64,000 nucleotides of DNA from positions 62,001 through 126,000 of the forward strand of contig NZ_RQFY01000006.1 in assembly GCF_004769555.1 (NCBI RefSeq). Reading direction: 5' to 3'. This DNA comes from Leptospira koniambonensis (GTDB lineage: Bacteria; Spirochaetota; Leptospiria; Leptospirales; Leptospiraceae). Position 1 is the stretch's first letter, and each line of letters begins with the position of its first letter. Under the pieces are notes generated by a model. It saw only the letters and a list, made by a program, of their open reading frames with translations, made no database searches and was not told the origin of the DNA. Both the position numbers and the translations under genes were made by a program. Below are positions 9,352-17,270 of this stretch, piece after piece.

Positions 9352-9482
9352 ATTCTCACACAGAGACACTGAGTCACGGAGAGTAAATTGCGATGTAGGA
9401 GCTCCTACAAGTTCAATTTCATAACACGTAGGAGTTCCAATAATTCTAAACCCTCAGTGTCTTTGTGGCTCTGTGTGAATTA
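9352..9482. repeat. Dispersed intergenic repeat, copy 1
   Basis: Fills the gap between two convergent genes. The ends are imperfect inverted repeats (CACAGAGACACTGAG on the left; CTCAGTGTCTTTGTG on the right), and the centre has a perfect 16-bp palindrome TGTAGGAGCTCCTACA (9394-9409) plus a GTAGGAGTTCC copy. The same ends and core recur at four other places in the window. Confidence 0.8.
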
Positions 9483-9495
9483 AATTCTTTCAAGA

Positions 9496-10374
9496 TTATT
9501 TCATATGCTGGTCCAAGAATTCGATCTGATCACGTATGAGTTTTTCGAATAAAGGAGAATGATATACATCGAAATGATCAGCCGGGTAATGTATTGCCTT
9601 ACCTAAAGGTGCTTCATTTGCACATCGGACTGCAATTTTAGGGTCCATTAAAGTTTCCTTATCACTCACACATACAAGTAAAGGGCATTTTACTCTTTTT
9701 GCATATTTGTAAGCATCATAAAATAACATCCCGATTGCTGATCCAGCTGTGATCCTATTATCAAATTTGTATCCTTCCGGCATTACGGATCTCCATCCTT
9801 CTAAGGCACCAGCAACGGTGACGAATGCTTTTTCTCCCGGAAGCCCTACAATTGGAACATACCTTCTTTCTAATTGGAAGAAGGAGCGGAAAGTGTCTGA
9901 TAAAATAGGAAAAGTCAAACGAAGTAGATTTGTAAGTCCTGATTTAAGAGCAGGTGCCCTCCCTTGTAAGACAGGACATTGTATGATTGCAGCCTTTAAT
10001 TCAGGATGTTTTGCCGCAGAAGCAACTACATGACTCGAGCCCAAGGAGGTTCCCCATAACGCGATCCTGGTTGGATCTAGTTCCGGAATTTCTTTCACGA
10101 ATTTGATCGCGGAATCTATATCTTCTAAATACCGAGAAATGTTTAGATACTGTCTTGGATTTCCTCCGGATTCTCCTAAATGCCTAAAATCGAATGAAAG
10201 GACTGCATATCCTTCATTGGAAAATTCCCTTTCATATTGTTCCAACATCATATCATGGGTAGCTCCTCCGCCATGAACTAAGATGATCACCGGAAAAGGT
10301 TTTTTTCCAGTAGGAAGAGTGAGCCAGGAGGTACAAAAGCTATCTCCCGAATTGAATTTAGTTTTTGTTGTCAT
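9496..10374 (-). CDS. Alpha/beta hydrolase (dienelactone-hydrolase/esterase-like)
   Basis: Predicted serine hydrolase of about 292 residues; substrate unknown. The oxyanion-hole segment LVHGGGA, the nucleophile elbow GTSLGSSH (Ser), a late acid in SDKETLMDP and the terminal His in PADHFDVYH form a complete catalytic set. No signal peptide, so cytoplasmic. The ATG at 10374 is chosen because GGAG lies 6 bases upstream; a TTG 12 bases earlier is open but has no ribosome site. Divergent from a TetR-family gene with two palindromes between them, so it is the probable target of that repressor. Similar TetR/hydrolase pairs often deal with xenobiotic or lipid-like esters, but that is inference. Confidence 0.8.
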   Translation of the reverse strand: MTTKTKFNSGDSFCTSWLTLPTGKKPFPVIILVHGGGATHDMMLEQYEREFSNEGYAVLSFDFRHLGESGGNPRQYLNISRYLEDIDSAIKFVKEIPELDPTRIALWGTSLGSSHVVASAAKHPELKAAIIQCPVLQGRAPALKSGLTNLLRLTFPILSDTFRSFFQLERRYVPIVGLPGEKAFVTVAGALEGWRSVMPEGYKFDNRITAGSAIGMLFYDAYKYAKRVKCPLLVCVSDKETLMDPKIAVRCANEAPLGKAIHYPADHFDVYHSPLFEKLIRDQIEFLDQHMK

Positions 10375-10386
10375 ATAAATCTCCAA

Positions 10387-10403
10387 TACGTATGGTGTAC
10401 GTA
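10387..10403. promoter_or_regulatory. Operator-like inverted repeat 1
   Basis: TACGTAT-GGT-GTACGTA, a 7-bp dyad with one mismatch around a GGT spacer, just upstream of the hydrolase ribosome site. It is a near copy of the perfect site 32 bp away (centre to centre, about three helical turns). Confidence 0.65.
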
Positions 10404-10416
10404 ATAAGATGGAATA

Positions 10417-10437
10417 TTTACGTACGGTGTACGTAAA
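10417..10437. promoter_or_regulatory. Operator-like inverted repeat 2 (perfect)
   Basis: TTTACGTAC-GGT-GTACGTAAA, perfect 9-bp arms around GGT, 12 bases before the TetR-type ATG. Shared architecture with the adjacent imperfect copy indicates a dimeric regulator, most simply the divergently encoded TetR-family protein. Confidence 0.75.
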
Positions 10438-10449
10438 TCAAGTAAAAAA

Positions 10450-11082
10450 ATGCCCAGACCTTCTAAATTTACTAGAGAACAATTGCAAGCCGCGGCCTTG
10501 GAAATCGTAGATCAGGAGGGGTTAGGGGCTTTATCCATGAGGACTTTGGCTTCTTCTCTTGGAACGGGGGCGATGACGATCTATAATTATGTTTCAGACA
10601 GGATGGAATTAGAGGCACTTCTTGTAGAAGCTGTAATGTCAAAGGCCTCTTGGGATAGGTCCGAAAAGTCTGATTGGAAGGAAGAAGTAAAAGAAATCGC
10701 TTTGGCCTTTTGGAGAGCAGCTCGGTTACATCCGAACGTAATTCCTCTGATCCTAACTCGCAGAAGTTTCTCTCCTTCTTTTTTAGATCCGACAGAAGCT
10801 CTTTTAAAAGCATTGGCTAAGAGCGGAAGAAGGGGAGAAGAAATGCTGATTGCCTTTAGGACTATCTCTGGATTCTCAATGGGGATTGCACAAGCAGAAC
10901 TTGCCGGACCTTTAGCTAACCAAGGGGAAAGTAAGGAAGAAACAATCTCGCGTTTTCAAAGTTTATCAAATGATAAATATCCAAGTTTAATCGAGATTGC
11001 AAAAGCCTCTCTGTCTAGTAGTCCTGAAAAAGAGTTTCTTACTGGTTTGAATATAATTTTGAAAGGTTTGAACTCTGATTAG
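10450..11082 (+). CDS. TetR family transcriptional regulator
   Basis: 210 residues. The N-terminal 50 form a TetR HTH: FTREQLQAAALEIVDQEGLGALSMRTLASSLGTGAMTIYNYV, with the usual T-IYNYV/YxHF-like end at helix 3. The rest is an all-helical ligand and dimer domain resembling the TetR_C class used by TetR(B)-like repressors. Divergent from the alpha/beta hydrolase, with two palindromes in the 75-base gap, so it probably represses both genes and is released by a small molecule related to the hydrolase substrate. The ATG is preceded only by an A-rich stretch, so the mRNA may be near-leaderless. Confidence 0.85.
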   Translation: MPRPSKFTREQLQAAALEIVDQEGLGALSMRTLASSLGTGAMTIYNYVSDRMELEALLVEAVMSKASWDRSEKSDWKEEVKEIALAFWRAARLHPNVIPLILTRRSFSPSFLDPTEALLKALAKSGRRGEEMLIAFRTISGFSMGIAQAELAGPLANQGESKEETISRFQSLSNDKYPSLIEIAKASLSSSPEKEFLTGLNIILKGLNSD

Positions 11083-11203
11083 AGGCACGGAGTCGTAGAG
11101 AGTTAAGGGACGTTGGAGTCCCTACAAGTGCTGTTATATCGCGTGTTAGAATTCCAACATTTTCTAAATCCCTCCGCGTCTTAGCGCCTCTGCGTGAAAA
11201 AAA
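11083..11203. repeat. Dispersed intergenic repeat, copy 2
   Basis: Between the convergent TetR and nadE genes. Left end GGCACGGAGTCGTAGAGAG pairs imperfectly with the right end CTCCGCGTCTTAGCGCC; the centre carries GTTGGAGTCCCTACA and GTTAGAATTCCAAC versions of the family core. Confidence 0.75.
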
Positions 11204-13093
11204 CTAAAACGAAATCTCGCTCAAGATCGGAAAACGGAAACTGGATTTAGGATCCAGGCCGTATTCATCCAAATGAAAAGAAGGCGGAAGCCTTTCTCTT
11301 TTCCATTGGCTTGCGGAGAACAATTTTAAAAATTTCTTTTTGCCTTCTTCTGCTTCTTTTGCATCAGACCATTCCTGGGACTCTAAAAGATTATCAGGAG
11401 ATTTACCTAAATACACAAAATTTCTTTCTAATTTTTGGAGAAGAGGATAAGGCATTAAATCTTTCTCATCTTCTTGTTTTTCAGAAAGTGGTTTAAGTTC
11501 AGCTGTAGGTTTGGAATGGACAATTCCTTCGAGCGCATTTATTTTAGGAAGAATAATATCTTTTCCTTCATACACATTCAATAGCCAAGAAAGTATAAAT
11601 TCCTTACTCACACCTGTGAGTGGAGCAACAGAACCCGAAGAGTCCCCGTCCATTGTAGTATACCCTACACTTGCCTCACTTCTGTTCCCTGTAGAAAGAA
11701 GAAGATGTCCATTCAGGTTTGCAAGTAACCAGATAAGAGGAGATCTAACCCTGGCTTGAATATTTTGGAGTGCAAGATTATGGTCTTTCCAGTTTGGAAT
11801 AAGACCTTTCACTGAAGAAATTTTTTCCAGCATGGATTTTACTTCTGAATCCACAGTGATCTCTGCATGAGTAAAACCTAATTCTTCTGAAAGTTGTTTT
11901 GCAGAATTTTTGGTTTGTTCTGAATTGTTTTCAGTTCCTTGGAAAAGTGTGAATAACAGATTTTTAGGATCTAGACCTAAGGATTCAAAATATTTAGGTC
12001 CCAATTCTTTTTGGGAGAATAGAATTCCTGCTTTTACGAGAAGTGCACATGCAGCACTATCAGCTCCACCGGAAAGTGATAAAGTATAACCGTTCGTTTT
12101 GGATTTGATCAGATAATCGAATAAGCCGAGAGAAGCTGCTCTGGTAAATTCTTGGAATAGATCTGATTTAGAGACTTGGACTGAATTATTTAAATTCTTT
12201 TGGGTTTTTAGAGGAAGTATCTCTATTCTTTGCAGACCTTTCCCTCTAGATCTAAATTCTCTTGTGCCTGAAGATCTAAAGTTTCTTGCGCGATTGGATC
12301 TGAGTTCTGTTGAATCCAGATCCAAATGAGTACTTTCAAAATCAGTAAAATGAAGTTTGGGACCTTCCTGTTTTACGTTTCCGTCTACGATCCCCATACA
12401 TCCGCCTTCGAAGATCAAACGGCCAGACTCATTTCCATCTAAATTTGCATATAGGATTGCGGTAGAAGAATTTCGTGAAGACTCAGAGAACATTTTTTTA
12501 CGAACATCTTGTTTTCCCAAAGCAAAATGAGAAGCACCTGGAGAAAGAATAAGATCTGCTCCTGCTTCTACCAAATATTGACCTGGTCGAACTTGGACCC
12601 AGGAGTCCTCGCAGATCTCTATTCCAAAATTAAAATCTGCACTTTCAAAAAGTAAGGAGCCAAAAGGAAGTTCTGATCCATCGGGAGTGATCGCGTAATT
12701 TCTGGATTCTTCTCCTTTTGTGAACCATCTGTTTTCGTAATGTACTCCTGTTTGTGCCAGGTTTTGTTTTGGGACGAGTCCAAGTATTTTGCCGTTCTGC
12801 AAAACAGCAGTCACATTAAATAGATAAGGGCTTTGGAAGAATGGAAGTCCAACAATGACTGTTTTGCCGGATGTAACTTTTGCGATCTCTAAAAGACTTT
12901 TCCAAGATTGTTCCCAAACCCAAGGAAAATAAAAAGTGTCCTCACAACCGTAACCGGAAATGCAGAGTTCTGGAAAAAGTATGAGAGAAGAATTTTCGTT
13001 GGCCTGGATTGCAGCCAGGATCTTCTCTCGATTTCCCTTAAAATCTAAGGCGGTCGTTTTTAAACTTACTGCTGTACAACGGTAGACGGACAT
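11204..13093 (-). CDS. nadE: Glutamine-dependent NAD(+) synthetase
   Basis: Last step of NAD synthesis: amidates nicotinic acid adenine dinucleotide using glutamine. 629 residues, the two-domain length. Residues 1-270 are a nitrilase-like amidase with Glu in LFPELCISGYG, Lys in VPKQNLAQTGVHYE and Cys in FNFGIEICEDSW. Residues about 310-629 are the synthetase with the PP-loop LSLSGGADSA (Ser-Gly-Gly-x-Asp-Ser), RSPLIWLLANL, and STGNRSEASVGYTTMDGDSSG. All catalytic residues are present. Stands alone, flanked by repeat elements on both sides. Confidence 0.93.
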   Translation of the reverse strand: MSVYRCTAVSLKTTALDFKGNREKILAAIQANENSSLILFPELCISGYGCEDTFYFPWVWEQSWKSLLEIAKVTSGKTVIVGLPFFQSPYLFNVTAVLQNGKILGLVPKQNLAQTGVHYENRWFTKGEESRNYAITPDGSELPFGSLLFESADFNFGIEICEDSWVQVRPGQYLVEAGADLILSPGASHFALGKQDVRKKMFSESSRNSSTAILYANLDGNESGRLIFEGGCMGIVDGNVKQEGPKLHFTDFESTHLDLDSTELRSNRARNFRSSGTREFRSRGKGLQRIEILPLKTQKNLNNSVQVSKSDLFQEFTRAASLGLFDYLIKSKTNGYTLSLSGGADSAACALLVKAGILFSQKELGPKYFESLGLDPKNLLFTLFQGTENNSEQTKNSAKQLSEELGFTHAEITVDSEVKSMLEKISSVKGLIPNWKDHNLALQNIQARVRSPLIWLLANLNGHLLLSTGNRSEASVGYTTMDGDSSGSVAPLTGVSKEFILSWLLNVYEGKDIILPKINALEGIVHSKPTAELKPLSEKQEDEKDLMPYPLLQKLERNFVYLGKSPDNLLESQEWSDAKEAEEGKKKFLKLFSASQWKRERLPPSFHLDEYGLDPKSSFRFPILSEISF

Positions 13094-13134
13094 TTCCTTC
13101 CTAGTATCCTCTATTAGGAATGGGAGAAAAGGAT

Positions 13135-13238
13135 TTTTTGCTTCGCGCAGAGTTCACAGAGCACGCAGAGAGGGGAGTTAATGATGTAGGAGTTCCTACG
13201 AGACAAAACTCGGCGATCTCAGCGTTCTCTGTGCGAAC
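13135..13238. repeat. Dispersed intergenic repeat, copy 3
   Basis: Lies between nadE (5' side) and waaA (3' side). Left end GCGCAGAGTTCACAGAGCACGCAGAG, right end CTCAGCGTTCTCTGTGCG, with the core GATGTAGGAGTTCCTACGAG and a following ACAAAACTC shared with copy 5. Unlike the others this gap lies between two co-directional genes. Confidence 0.75.
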
Positions 13239-14474
13239 CTAATCTCTTATCTCTTCGTAAATCCTTTCTGCTGCTCCTCTGCCTGTTTCCACAAATTGGC
13301 GATTGGAAAAACGGATGGCCTCTTTTCTTTCGGAGCTTAATTGCAATATTTCTAAAACTTCTTCTTTTGTGCGGATAATGAATAGTCCGCCTCTATGATT
13401 TAGTTCGATTGCTTCTGGAGCATGTGTAATCCTTGGGCCGCTCAGAAGTGGAAGTCCGAAGTAAGCAGGCTCCAAAACATTATGCACTCTATTATGTAGC
13501 GCTCCGCCTATGTATGCAAAATCAGCCGCTCTATATGCATGTGCCAAAATCCCAAGCACATCAAATAATATCACTCTTGATGAAATGGAATCAAACTCAG
13601 TTCGAGAATATAAAGTATAATCGTTCGTGACTGATTTAATCTCAGATTCTAACTGAGTGATCCTAGCAGGATCTGTTTTATGGGGGAAGATCCAGAATGC
13701 AGTATTTTCGAGAGAAGGTTCTTGCAGAAGAGGAAGAAGTAATTTTTCACAAGGTTCGTAAGTAGAAGCGAGTAGAAACACCTGGGAGAATGGATAATTG
13801 TTTGGTCTTTTAAATTCTCTTTGGCTTGTTTCTATTTTTTGGATCACAGAATCAAATCTGGAATCTCCTAGAGTCTTGATGAATTTTTTCTCTCCGAGTA
13901 ATTCTTTAAACTTCTCTTCTCCTGAAGAATGAGAGGTTAGAATTTTATCGAATAATGAAAATGCTGCTTTGTAAAACTTCTTCTTTAACAATCCTTTTGG
14001 GACAGTGATAACTGCAGAAGCGAGGACGGTTTGGATCCTTCTTCTTTTGGCTGCTAAAAGTAAATTAGGCCAACGATCCCAGGCCATACAAACTAAAACT
14101 TGGGGAGAAAATTTATCTAAGATAAAATCATAACTCCAAGGAAAATCTAAAGGAAGACGAAATTTCAGATCAGCTGGAAATGCCTCGAGGCTAGAATCTC
14201 TGACTGAGTCTGAGAATACACTTTGGAGAATAAAAGTTTCCGGCTCCTTCTTCTTATATACTAATGCGAGTGCCTTACATTGGTCCAGTTCCCCAACGGA
14301 TGCAGCATGCAACCATACTACTTTTTGTGCTTTAGGTGCAAAAGGGTAGGAGAGTATTCTGCGCTTATCTTCGTTTCTGGTTTTGAGAAAATTTTTTGCC
14401 CCAGGAATGAGCAGTGAGAAAACGAAAACCCAGGGCCAAAGAAGGATCGTCAAAATCCGATACGTTATTAGCAT
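13239..14474 (-). CDS. waaA: 3-deoxy-D-manno-octulosonic acid (Kdo) transferase
   Basis: Transfers Kdo from CMP-Kdo to lipid A precursors at the cytoplasmic face of the inner membrane. 411 residues with an N-terminal membrane anchor (about 3-24) and GT-B fold. Seen: VVWLHAASVGELDQ (the HAASVGE signature with the catalytic Glu), SVFSDSVRDSS, and the C-terminal nucleotide-binding block AAYIGGALHNRVHNVLEPA-like AYIGGALHNRVHNVLEPAYFG with GPRITHAPEA. Length is typical. Divergent from the HAD gene with only 6 bases between starts. Its presence indicates an LPS-containing outer membrane, which among spirochaetes points to Leptospira. Confidence 0.92.
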   Translation of the reverse strand: MLITYRILTILLWPWVFVFSLLIPGAKNFLKTRNEDKRRILSYPFAPKAQKVVWLHAASVGELDQCKALALVYKKKEPETFILQSVFSDSVRDSSLEAFPADLKFRLPLDFPWSYDFILDKFSPQVLVCMAWDRWPNLLLAAKRRRIQTVLASAVITVPKGLLKKKFYKAAFSLFDKILTSHSSGEEKFKELLGEKKFIKTLGDSRFDSVIQKIETSQREFKRPNNYPFSQVFLLASTYEPCEKLLLPLLQEPSLENTAFWIFPHKTDPARITQLESEIKSVTNDYTLYSRTEFDSISSRVILFDVLGILAHAYRAADFAYIGGALHNRVHNVLEPAYFGLPLLSGPRITHAPEAIELNHRGGLFIIRTKEEVLEILQLSSERKEAIRFSNRQFVETGRGAAERIYEEIRD

Positions 14475-14480
14475 AGTGGT

Positions 14481-15098
14481 ATGAGATCTCCTCTTTTTGT
14501 ATTCGACCTAATGGATACCCTGATCCAGGACCCATTCCATCTGGCCTTAAAAGAACTTTTGCCCAGAGAACATTGGGAAGATTTTAAGAACGGCCGGGAA
14601 AAGCAAGCCTTCTTAGATTTCGAAATGGGAAGAATCGAAGAAGAGGATTTTTTCCAGAGATTTTATTTGGATTCTCATAAGGATAAAGGACTTCCTCATC
14701 CAAAAGATCTAAAGGAAAAGATGTTTTCCAAGATTAATCCTATTCCCGAAACTTTAGAGATCGTAAAAAGTTTAAGATCCAAAGGTTTTGCAGTCGTTCT
14801 CGCGAGCAACTATTCGATCTGGTACAAAGAGGTTATGAAATTTCCAGAGATAGGAGAACTTCTACATTCTTTGGATGCTTTGTATTTTTCCTGCGAGATG
14901 GGTGTTCGAAAACCTGCGCAAGAATATTACCAATGGATAGAGACTGATTTTCCTGGGAAAGATTATGTGTTCGTAGATGATAACCCAACCAATGTGGAAG
15001 TCGCGGGTTATATGAATTGGAATGCTTTTAAGTTTAATCCTAAAAAACCGGGAGAACTGAAGGAATTCCTTACAGAGCAGTACCCCAATTGTCTTTGA
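14481..15098 (+). CDS. HAD superfamily hydrolase-like protein
   Basis: 205 residues of the HAD fold with a small helical cap (about 20-80). Motif I reads FDLMDT: the nucleophile Asp9 is present but the second Asp of DxDxT is Met11, as in a subgroup found in cyanobacteria and plants. Motif II is in VLASNYS, the Lys in GVRKPAQEYY, and motif IV is FVDDNPTNVEVA. Loss of the general acid argues against an ordinary phosphatase and for a haloacid-dehalogenase-like or atypical reaction; substrate unknown. The 3' end overlaps the convergent FlaA-like gene by 29 bases. Confidence 0.78.
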   Translation: MRSPLFVFDLMDTLIQDPFHLALKELLPREHWEDFKNGREKQAFLDFEMGRIEEEDFFQRFYLDSHKDKGLPHPKDLKEKMFSKINPIPETLEIVKSLRSKGFAVVLASNYSIWYKEVMKFPEIGELLHSLDALYFSCEMGVRKPAQEYYQWIETDFPGKDYVFVDDNPTNVEVAGYMNWNAFKFNPKKPGELKEFLTEQYPNCL

Positions 15099-15810
15099 CC
15101 TCAGCTCCGGGATAAGATTCTTCTCTGCTATCGATCAGTATTCCCAAGCGGTCCATATAAAAATAAAATTCACCTTTTGGCTGGAAAGGATTCGGTTTGA
15201 TCCGGATAGAAATTAACTCCAAAGGAAATCTAAGAGATTGGTTTAGCCTGATATTTTTTGCAGGCACAGCAATTTGGGTCTCTATTCTTTTCCAACCATC
15301 AAACTTTAGGTCTCCAAGTTCTAGGACGATCTCTTTAGATTTTTTCTGGCGAAATACTAATTCTAAAACCACGTTATGATTATTGGAATAAGCCCAGAAA
15401 AACACTCTTGTTGGAATTCCAATCGGAAGTCGTATAGGCTCCTTAGGTCTGATCTCTAGATGTTCATGTTTAGGATTTTCGAAGAATGTTTGGACCATCA
15501 TGGACCTGTATTCTTCTTTAGGAGATGCTTTATATAATTCTCTTTCTTTTAGGAAAGCTTGTGAGTCTGGAACTTGAGAAACATAGTCTATCCTATTTAA
15601 GAAGGAAACTCCTCTATACACTTCCCAGGGTCTTTCTCCTTCGAATGAATCTACTAGAAAAAGATTGTAATGCTTCCAATCGACTAGTACTTTTTCTAAT
15701 TGAAGGACTCTGCTTGCCTCGTCTTGGTCTCTTTTGACCGGAGGTGCCCAGGTCGGTTTAGGAAGTATCCATAAACTTAGGCAAAAACAGAATAGAATGG
15801 TCCGGATCAC
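15070..15810 (-). CDS. FlaA-like flagellar sheath family protein (putative)
   Basis: 246 residues with a cleavable signal peptide (hydrophobic 4-18, TWA cleavage near 22). The C-terminal half resembles the spirochaete flagellar filament outer layer protein FlaA: a FDGWKRIETQIAVPAKNIRLNQSLRF block, which parallels the GWKN...P..I.Q...LRF pattern, then ISIRIKPNPFQPKGEFYFYMDRLGILID, parallel to the G.yYvYfDd element. FlaA proteins coat the periplasmic filament. The gene is not beside another flagellar gene here, so it may be a divergent FlaA paralogue or a carbohydrate-binding-like relative. Recognition is by motif comparison only. Confidence 0.6.
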   Translation of the reverse strand: MIRTILFCFCLSLWILPKPTWAPPVKRDQDEASRVLQLEKVLVDWKHYNLFLVDSFEGERPWEVYRGVSFLNRIDYVSQVPDSQAFLKERELYKASPKEEYRSMMVQTFFENPKHEHLEIRPKEPIRLPIGIPTRVFFWAYSNNHNVVLELVFRQKKSKEIVLELGDLKFDGWKRIETQIAVPAKNIRLNQSLRFPLELISIRIKPNPFQPKGEFYFYMDRLGILIDSREESYPGAEVKDNWGTAL

Positions 15811-15909
15811 TCTAGATCTTTCGGTAGATTTTGTGGATCTCCTAATAAGAAGGCGGGTTTTTTGCCGAATTCCGGTGTTTTCGAAGCCGATAATTCTAAA
15901 AGGTATTTT

Positions 15910-16602
15910 ATGAACCGGGATATTCTCAAAATCCTACTGAGCGGACTTTTAATCCTGCTACTTGGATCTCTTGCATTTTATTTATATGTAGAGAGGGAGC
16001 GGATTGCTGCTTGGTATAAGGACAAAAATCTTCAAGTAGAGGAGAAGTCCCAGCCTGAAAGAACCATCCTGACACCGGAAGAAGTACCTGACGGAAAAGA
16101 TCTTTCTTCTCCGAATCAAAACTTCGACTCTGATTTTTCCAAACCTAAGGATTCGGTTACTGAACCTTCTTCCCAACCTTTGCCTAAAGACTATGAGGTT
16201 CCAGGTTTAGGAAAGGAGAAGAAGGAAAAGGACTCAAATACGTCTAGCAAAATTTCTGAGAAGCCAGAGACAAAGGTTACTGAAACTTTTGATCTTCCTA
16301 AAAAAGAGGAGATGGATCTACCAAGGACCAAACAAAGAGATGAAAGTTTAGTAGAATACGACGATGGTCCTAAACTCAAAAAAGAAAAACGTCATTCTAA
16401 AAAGTACAAAAAAAGAAGAGCGACTCATTCTTCTGTAAATGCTAAGATTAGCTCTTTGGAAAAAAGAGTAGGGCGTTTAGAAAAAAAATTAGGAATGAAA
16501 AACGGAACTCCAAAGAAGAAGACTAAGGTCTCTTTACGTAAACGTGTGGAAATCCTGGAACAAGAAGTTTCTGGTCTGAAAAAAAAGTCCAAGGCCGATT
16601 AG
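15910..16602 (+). CDS. Membrane-anchored basic coiled-coil protein, function unknown
   Basis: 230 residues from the ATG at 15910, chosen because AAAGG lies 6-7 bases upstream; an upstream TTG at 15862 is open but unsupported. One transmembrane helix (about residues 4-27) follows a very short N-terminus. The central part (35-150) is Pro/Ser/Lys/Glu-rich and disordered; a Lys/Arg cluster KKEKRHSKKYKKRRA precedes a C-terminal coiled coil with heptads (ISSLEKRVGRLEKKLG and LRKRVEILEQEVSGLKKK). No catalytic domain. It ends 2 bases before yggS. Confidence 0.65.
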   Translation: MNRDILKILLSGLLILLLGSLAFYLYVERERIAAWYKDKNLQVEEKSQPERTILTPEEVPDGKDLSSPNQNFDSDFSKPKDSVTEPSSQPLPKDYEVPGLGKEKKEKDSNTSSKISEKPETKVTETFDLPKKEEMDLPRTKQRDESLVEYDDGPKLKKEKRHSKKYKKRRATHSSVNAKISSLEKRVGRLEKKLGMKNGTPKKKTKVSLRKRVEILEQEVSGLKKKSKAD

Positions 16603-16604
16603 GC

Positions 16605-17270
16605 GTGGGTGTCTCTGAAAATTATAGATCTATAGTAAAAGAACTGGAGTCCCTAAAACCTGTGGGAACTCCAACACTCATCGCAGTTTCCAAATACCAG
16701 CCCAAAGAGAAAGTCCAAGAAGCAATCTCTGGTGGCGTGATCCATTTCGGAGAAAATAGAGTCCAAGAAGGGATAGAAAAATTTTCTTCCTTGGGAAAAC
16801 CCGAAAAAGATTTTATACTACATCATATAGGTCCTGTTCAATCTTCTCATATCAGAAAGTATGCAGGTCTATATTCTTTTGTACATGGAGTAGGTTCGCA
16901 AAAAGTCCTAGAAGAATTGAAAAGAAGAATGGACCAAGATCGTTGGAAGATTCGTTACTTCCTACAAGTCAATCTAACTCATGAAGATTCAAAATCAGGA
17001 TTTTCGAAAGAAGAAGTTTTGGAACTTCTTCGTAAAAAAGAAACTCTCAGCTCAGAGTTTTGTATATTAGAAGGATTTATGACGATGGGCCCAAGCTCAG
17101 GAGATCCGGAAGAAACACGTAAAGTGTTTAGAGAGATTGCCGGACTTCGAAAAGAATTTTTTCCCCAAGGAAAATTATCCATGGGAATGTCAGGCGATTA
17201 CAGGATTGCATTGGAAGAAGGTAGCGATTATCTTAGGATTGGGACCGCAATATTCGGAGAAAGAACATGA
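16605..17270 (+). CDS. yggS: YggS family pyridoxal-phosphate homeostasis protein
   Basis: PLP-binding TIM-barrel protein (PLPBP/YggS) that buffers pyridoxal phosphate and affects amino-acid and keto-acid balance; no enzyme activity is known for the family. 221 residues from a GTG. The PLP lysine lies in TLIAVSKYQP, followed by FGENRVQEG, LHHIGPVQSSH (family: HFIGxLQxNK), the MGPSS phosphate-side segment and LSMGMSGDYRIALEEGSDYLRIGTAIFG. Overlaps proC by 4 bases (ATGA), the common yggS-proC pairing. Confidence 0.9.
   Translation: MGVSENYRSIVKELESLKPVGTPTLIAVSKYQPKEKVQEAISGGVIHFGENRVQEGIEKFSSLGKPEKDFILHHIGPVQSSHIRKYAGLYSFVHGVGSQKVLEELKRRMDQDRWKIRYFLQVNLTHEDSKSGFSKEEVLELLRKKETLSSEFCILEGFMTMGPSSGDPEETRKVFREIAGLRKEFFPQGKLSMGMSGDYRIALEEGSDYLRIGTAIFGERT

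Noticed and set aside
9352..9482. Insertion sequence remnant
   Set aside because: No transposase frame nearby and the element is about 130 bases; could be a miniature element, so kept only as a repeat.
12250..12330. Run of Arg/Ser codons inside nadE (RSNRARNFRSSGTREFRSRG) as a possible insertion
   Set aside because: It lies in the variable linker between amidase and synthetase domains and keeps the frame; no sign of a mobile sequence.
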